From contig DHOX01000092.1 in the NCBI GenBank assembly GCA_002409785.1, positions 33,387-97,386 of the forward strand: a stretch of DNA of 64,000 nt. The letters are read 5' to 3'. The stretch is from Prevotella sp. UBA5379. Lineage in GTDB: Bacteria; Bacteroidota; Bacteroidia; Bacteroidales; Bacteroidaceae. Below, one piece after another: positions 61,444 through 64,000 of this stretch (position 1 is the first letter of the stretch; every line of letters begins with the position of its first letter). Under the pieces are notes generated by a model. That model searched no databases, was not told where the DNA came from, and was given only the letters and a program-made list of their open reading frames with translations. The translations under genes were made by a program, and so were the position numbers.

Positions 61444-63612
61444 TCACCAGTTGTTGAATAATTCAAATCCCCACTTTACACCAAATCCCTCAAAATGATG
61501 AGCACTTCTTCCACAGAAAATTCCCATAGAGAACAAACGGTTTGTAAATCCGTATCCGATTTCTACGTAAGGAGTTAACTTTCGTATGGAAAGTGCACTG
61601 ATATAGATTCGTTCCTTTTCCACAACTTGTCCGACGAGGGGTATCCAGGATAGGAGCAGCATCGGCGACTCGTAGGTTGCATTTGCACGGACATAAAATT
61701 TGGAAGCGTTGTACCAGTTGGAGTTCAGCAGTTCAAATTCTCCGCTCCATTCATCATTCCATCCTCCGGGAATATAATTTTCCCTGAAGTTGTTATAATC
61801 CAGGAAGTACCCATCCTTGCTTTTGTCCGTATATAAGCCCAGTCCTGCTCGCAAAGAAAGGGAACGCATACAAGGCATACGATGGATTTCCTGTCCGTCC
61901 AGTTCCCATTTCTCATAATTGATCTTACCCCCCATGAAGCCTTTAATACCTCGTTCATAACTGGCATTGATAATAGGACCATTTATTTCGGATGGGGTAT
62001 ACTGTAATTGTATAAAGGGTGCAGATGAACTGTAACTCGTTGGCTTTCCCGCTTGTATGAATCCTGCCTTTTTCACAGCAGAACGGCGGTGCCAGACAAG
62101 ACCGCATTGTCCGTCAAGATGGTTCTTGATGATTTGATAGTTCGTACTTATTTTTACACCCAGGTCGTTGAAATAGTCCAGATGCAGTTTGTTCCAATCT
62201 ATAGAGTCTGTTTTTTGGTCTTTGATCTCATTCAGAATGTTTGAATTTGTGATCCGGTTACCATTGAAGTATTCAATTTTTACCCATCCGTTTTTCTTCT
62301 GATTATAGGTAAATGTGACGGGAATATTATAGAGCAGTCTTTTCCATTTAAAAGAGTATCCCATTTTAATGCGAGTAGAGATACTCTGATTAGGGGTAAA
62401 GTTGTAATAGCCTTTTACATCGAAACGGTAGATAATCCCTTTATTCCGGGTATAGCCAAAGTAGAGAGGGTTGAAGATCGGATCAATTTTAATATGCCCC
62501 TGTTTTTTATCCCCGATGTCAGCATTGATATTGTTCAATAGATTGTTTCCGATGAGATCCCAGAAGATATATTTGCTGAAGTCTTTATCATTTGAGGACT
62601 TAATGATGAAAGCATTTTCTTTGGTGCCACTGCTTTGCTGGTTATTCCCAGTTCTTCTTGAGTTTTCTGAAGTTGTATCAGCAGGGACACTCTGGGTACT
62701 GGCAGGACCGGCTCTACTTGTCTTTGATTTTTCCATCGAATCATTTACGGCAATGATCTTTTCTTCTTCTTCAGTTAGTGGAATGGGACGTATACTATCC
62801 AGGAGCCTTCGACTGTCAGAAAGATGAAAAGTATCTGGGAGAATTGGATGTAGATCGTAGACAGAGGTGATCCAGGAATGGAAGCAGTTGCCTAAAGTGC
62901 AGATTTTAGCAATGATGTCACAACGTTTAGGCAATAGTGACTTGATGCCTGCCTTTCCCATCTCGCCTTGCAGCACGAAATGAATCATATCATATTCACC
63001 TTCGAAGAAGAAGCGGTCTACTTTTCCTGTATGATCGTCTACGATTACCCATCCCTTAACTAACTGGGTGTTTTTGATTTTAGGTCTGATAAAAAAACGA
63101 GTTTGACGGATTCCATATTTAATGGACTGATAATGATAAAACCGTTTGTTGTTTCTCACCAGTGGAGAGAGAATGATACCTTTAAACAAAGTGACGTCAT
63201 AAAGGCTCGGCTGAAGGTATTCGAAAAGCACAGGCAGTAATTTGTGAGAATGATAGACCGTTGAATACATCAGGAGTGTTTTTGTCTTTGTCATTTCATC
63301 CCCGCCCTTGTAATAGATGATGTCTGAAAAACTTTCATTCAGGAAATCGCGCCTGCTATCCCTCGCTACATCATACATGGTGGGGATAGCCAAAAGTAAA
63401 GGATTCTTCCTGTCAATATGAGTTCGATATTTCAAATATACATTGGAAAGAAGAGAATCTGGCAGTTCATTTCCCGTCAGCTTGTGAGCATAGGTGAAGA
63501 CTTGCTGAAGAAGCCTTGTGTCAACTTGCTTTTTCCCGAATGATTCTATATCATCTATCATGAAAAATGACAAAATCAGGAATCCTATTATGAATATCCT
63601 TTTTTTCTTCAC
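61444..63612 (-). CDS. DUF5686-like outer membrane protein
   Basis: 722 residues if it starts at GTG 63612 (MKKKRIFIIGFLILSFFM as a signal peptide); a TTG at 63624 would add four residues. A soluble N-terminal part (about 20-270) is followed by a Ser/Thr/Asn-rich linker (about 290-340) and a C-terminal half (from about 370) full of alternating aromatic beta-strands, ending GFGVKWGFELFNNW, which looks like an outer membrane barrel. The overall pattern resembles Bacteroidetes DUF5686 proteins, but the CarboxypepD_reg-like domain usual at their N-terminus is not evident. Function unknown. Possibly first gene of an operon with the AddA and AddB homologues (71-base gap). Confidence 0.65.
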   Translation of the reverse strand: MKKKRIFIIGFLILSFFMIDDIESFGKKQVDTRLLQQVFTYAHKLTGNELPDSLLSNVYLKYRTHIDRKNPLLLAIPTMYDVARDSRRDFLNESFSDIIYYKGGDEMTKTKTLLMYSTVYHSHKLLPVLFEYLQPSLYDVTLFKGIILSPLVRNNKRFYHYQSIKYGIRQTRFFIRPKIKNTQLVKGWVIVDDHTGKVDRFFFEGEYDMIHFVLQGEMGKAGIKSLLPKRCDIIAKICTLGNCFHSWITSVYDLHPILPDTFHLSDSRRLLDSIRPIPLTEEEEKIIAVNDSMEKSKTSRAGPASTQSVPADTTSENSRRTGNNQQSSGTKENAFIIKSSNDKDFSKYIFWDLIGNNLLNNINADIGDKKQGHIKIDPIFNPLYFGYTRNKGIIYRFDVKGYYNFTPNQSISTRIKMGYSFKWKRLLYNIPVTFTYNQKKNGWVKIEYFNGNRITNSNILNEIKDQKTDSIDWNKLHLDYFNDLGVKISTNYQIIKNHLDGQCGLVWHRRSAVKKAGFIQAGKPTSYSSSAPFIQLQYTPSEINGPIINASYERGIKGFMGGKINYEKWELDGQEIHRMPCMRSLSLRAGLGLYTDKSKDGYFLDYNNFRENYIPGGWNDEWSGEFELLNSNWYNASKFYVRANATYESPMLLLSWIPLVGQVVEKERIYISALSIRKLTPYVEIGYGFTNRLFSMGIFCGRSAHHFEGFGVKWGFELFNNW

Positions 63613-63667
63613 AGTTAAAGTCAAAATAGAAAACAGTAGAGATATTGCTTTTTAAAAAGACCAGTCT

Positions 63668-64000
63668 CTATCGGGGCAGTAATAGTAGCAATTTACGGCC
63701 GGCTTTCGTATTGATCGCTTTGCGGAAAAGACAATATTTATAGGAATAGTTTTTATCAGGTAAAGGGAATAGTCCTCTTTTGCGAAGCCATTCTATGGCA
63801 TTGTTCAGATGTCTGGAACTTCGTGTGACCTGAATCGTCTGGTACAGATAATCCATGGATAGTTGTGCTACTCTGCGATGTAAAGCTACCCGGTCAGCCT
63901 CCGGAAGTTGATCAGACAGATCCTGCAGATGCGCTATTACTCTTTCTATGTCTGTAAGACGAGTGAGATGGTATCGCTTATTCTGCTCATATGCAGCCCC
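63668..64000 (-). CDS. C-terminus of a probable glycosyltransferase, cut by window edge
   Basis: The frame is open from the window edge to a stop at 63668, so at least 110 C-terminal residues of a longer protein are visible. No start is inside the window; a Met at 63856 is internal. The sequence is basic and helical: NKRYHLTRLTDIERVI, then VAQLSMDYLYQTIQ, WLRKRGLFPLPDKNYS and a hydrophobic close KLLLLLPR. The pattern of an arginine-rich helix followed by LRKRGLFPLP resembles the tails of Bacteroidetes GT2 glycosyltransferases, but no catalytic motif is visible here, so the family is tentative. It lies 55 bases upstream of the DUF5686-like gene. Confidence 0.6.
   Translation of the reverse strand, partial: GAAYEQNKRYHLTRLTDIERVIAHLQDLSDQLPEADRVALHRRVAQLSMDYLYQTIQVTRSSRHLNNAIEWLRKRGLFPLPDKNYSYKYCLFRKAINTKAGRKLLLLLPR

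Overview
The window reads as chromosomal core DNA of a Bacteroidales bacterium, most likely a Prevotella-like member of Prevotellaceae. Evidence: promoters fit the Bacteroidetes consensus (TTTG, 19-20 bp, TAnnTTTG) and Shine-Dalgarno sequences are mostly absent. Family markers include the Bacteroidetes RpoZ, the bamD-rpoZ-DUF4293 set, the long amidophosphoribosyltransferase, a lysine-type 3-phosphoglycerate dehydrogenase, DUF4861 and DUF5686-like proteins, and AddAB-type nuclease-helicases. No phage, insertion sequence, CRISPR array or integrase is visible.

Layout. 1-9.5 kb: uvrB (-) diverges from bamD-rpoZ-DUF4293 (+); then pyruvate:ferredoxin oxidoreductase (-) and an AAA ATPase (-) with an altered Walker B. 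9.5-15.7 kb (+): ATP-grasp-like protein, GH43 glycosidase, comEC, truA, DMT transporter. 15.8-20.4 kb: dapA, AraC regulator, asparaginase (-), uxaC (+), the last two divergent over a LacI-like operator. 20.7-30 kb: Wza-like lipoprotein, glmS, long purF, carA, carB, a block rich in glutamine-dependent amidotransferases. 30.3-39.6 kb: a 59-residue lipoprotein, mtaB, a glycosyltransferase, DUF4861, a radical SAM protein, an acidic unknown (-), rarA, a 2-hydroxyacid dehydrogenase and a TRIC-type channel. 39.6-45.7 kb: a nested inverted repeat, tRNA-Gly and tRNA-Thr (-), clpC (-) diverging from gyrA (+). 45.7-50.6 kb: three related TPR proteins and a DbpA-like RNA helicase. 50.8-54.8 kb: serC-serA-DUF1015-YigZ and tRNA-Ser. 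54.9-64 kb (-): a truncated probable glycosyltransferase, a DUF5686-like outer membrane protein, AddA and AddB.

The genes are mostly housekeeping: DNA repair (UvrB, RarA, AddAB), topology (GyrA), proteostasis (ClpC), envelope assembly (BamD, DUF5686-like), anaerobic carbon metabolism (PFOR, UxaC, GH43), and nitrogen/amino acid metabolism (AnsA, DapA, GlmS, PurF, CarAB, SerCA). I see no complete novel defence or mobile system. The better leads are the Walker B Glu-to-Gln ATPase, the ATP-grasp/GH43 pair, the TPR family next to a ribosome-assembly helicase, DUF1015 in the serine operon, and a recurring promoter layout that predicts almost leaderless mRNAs.
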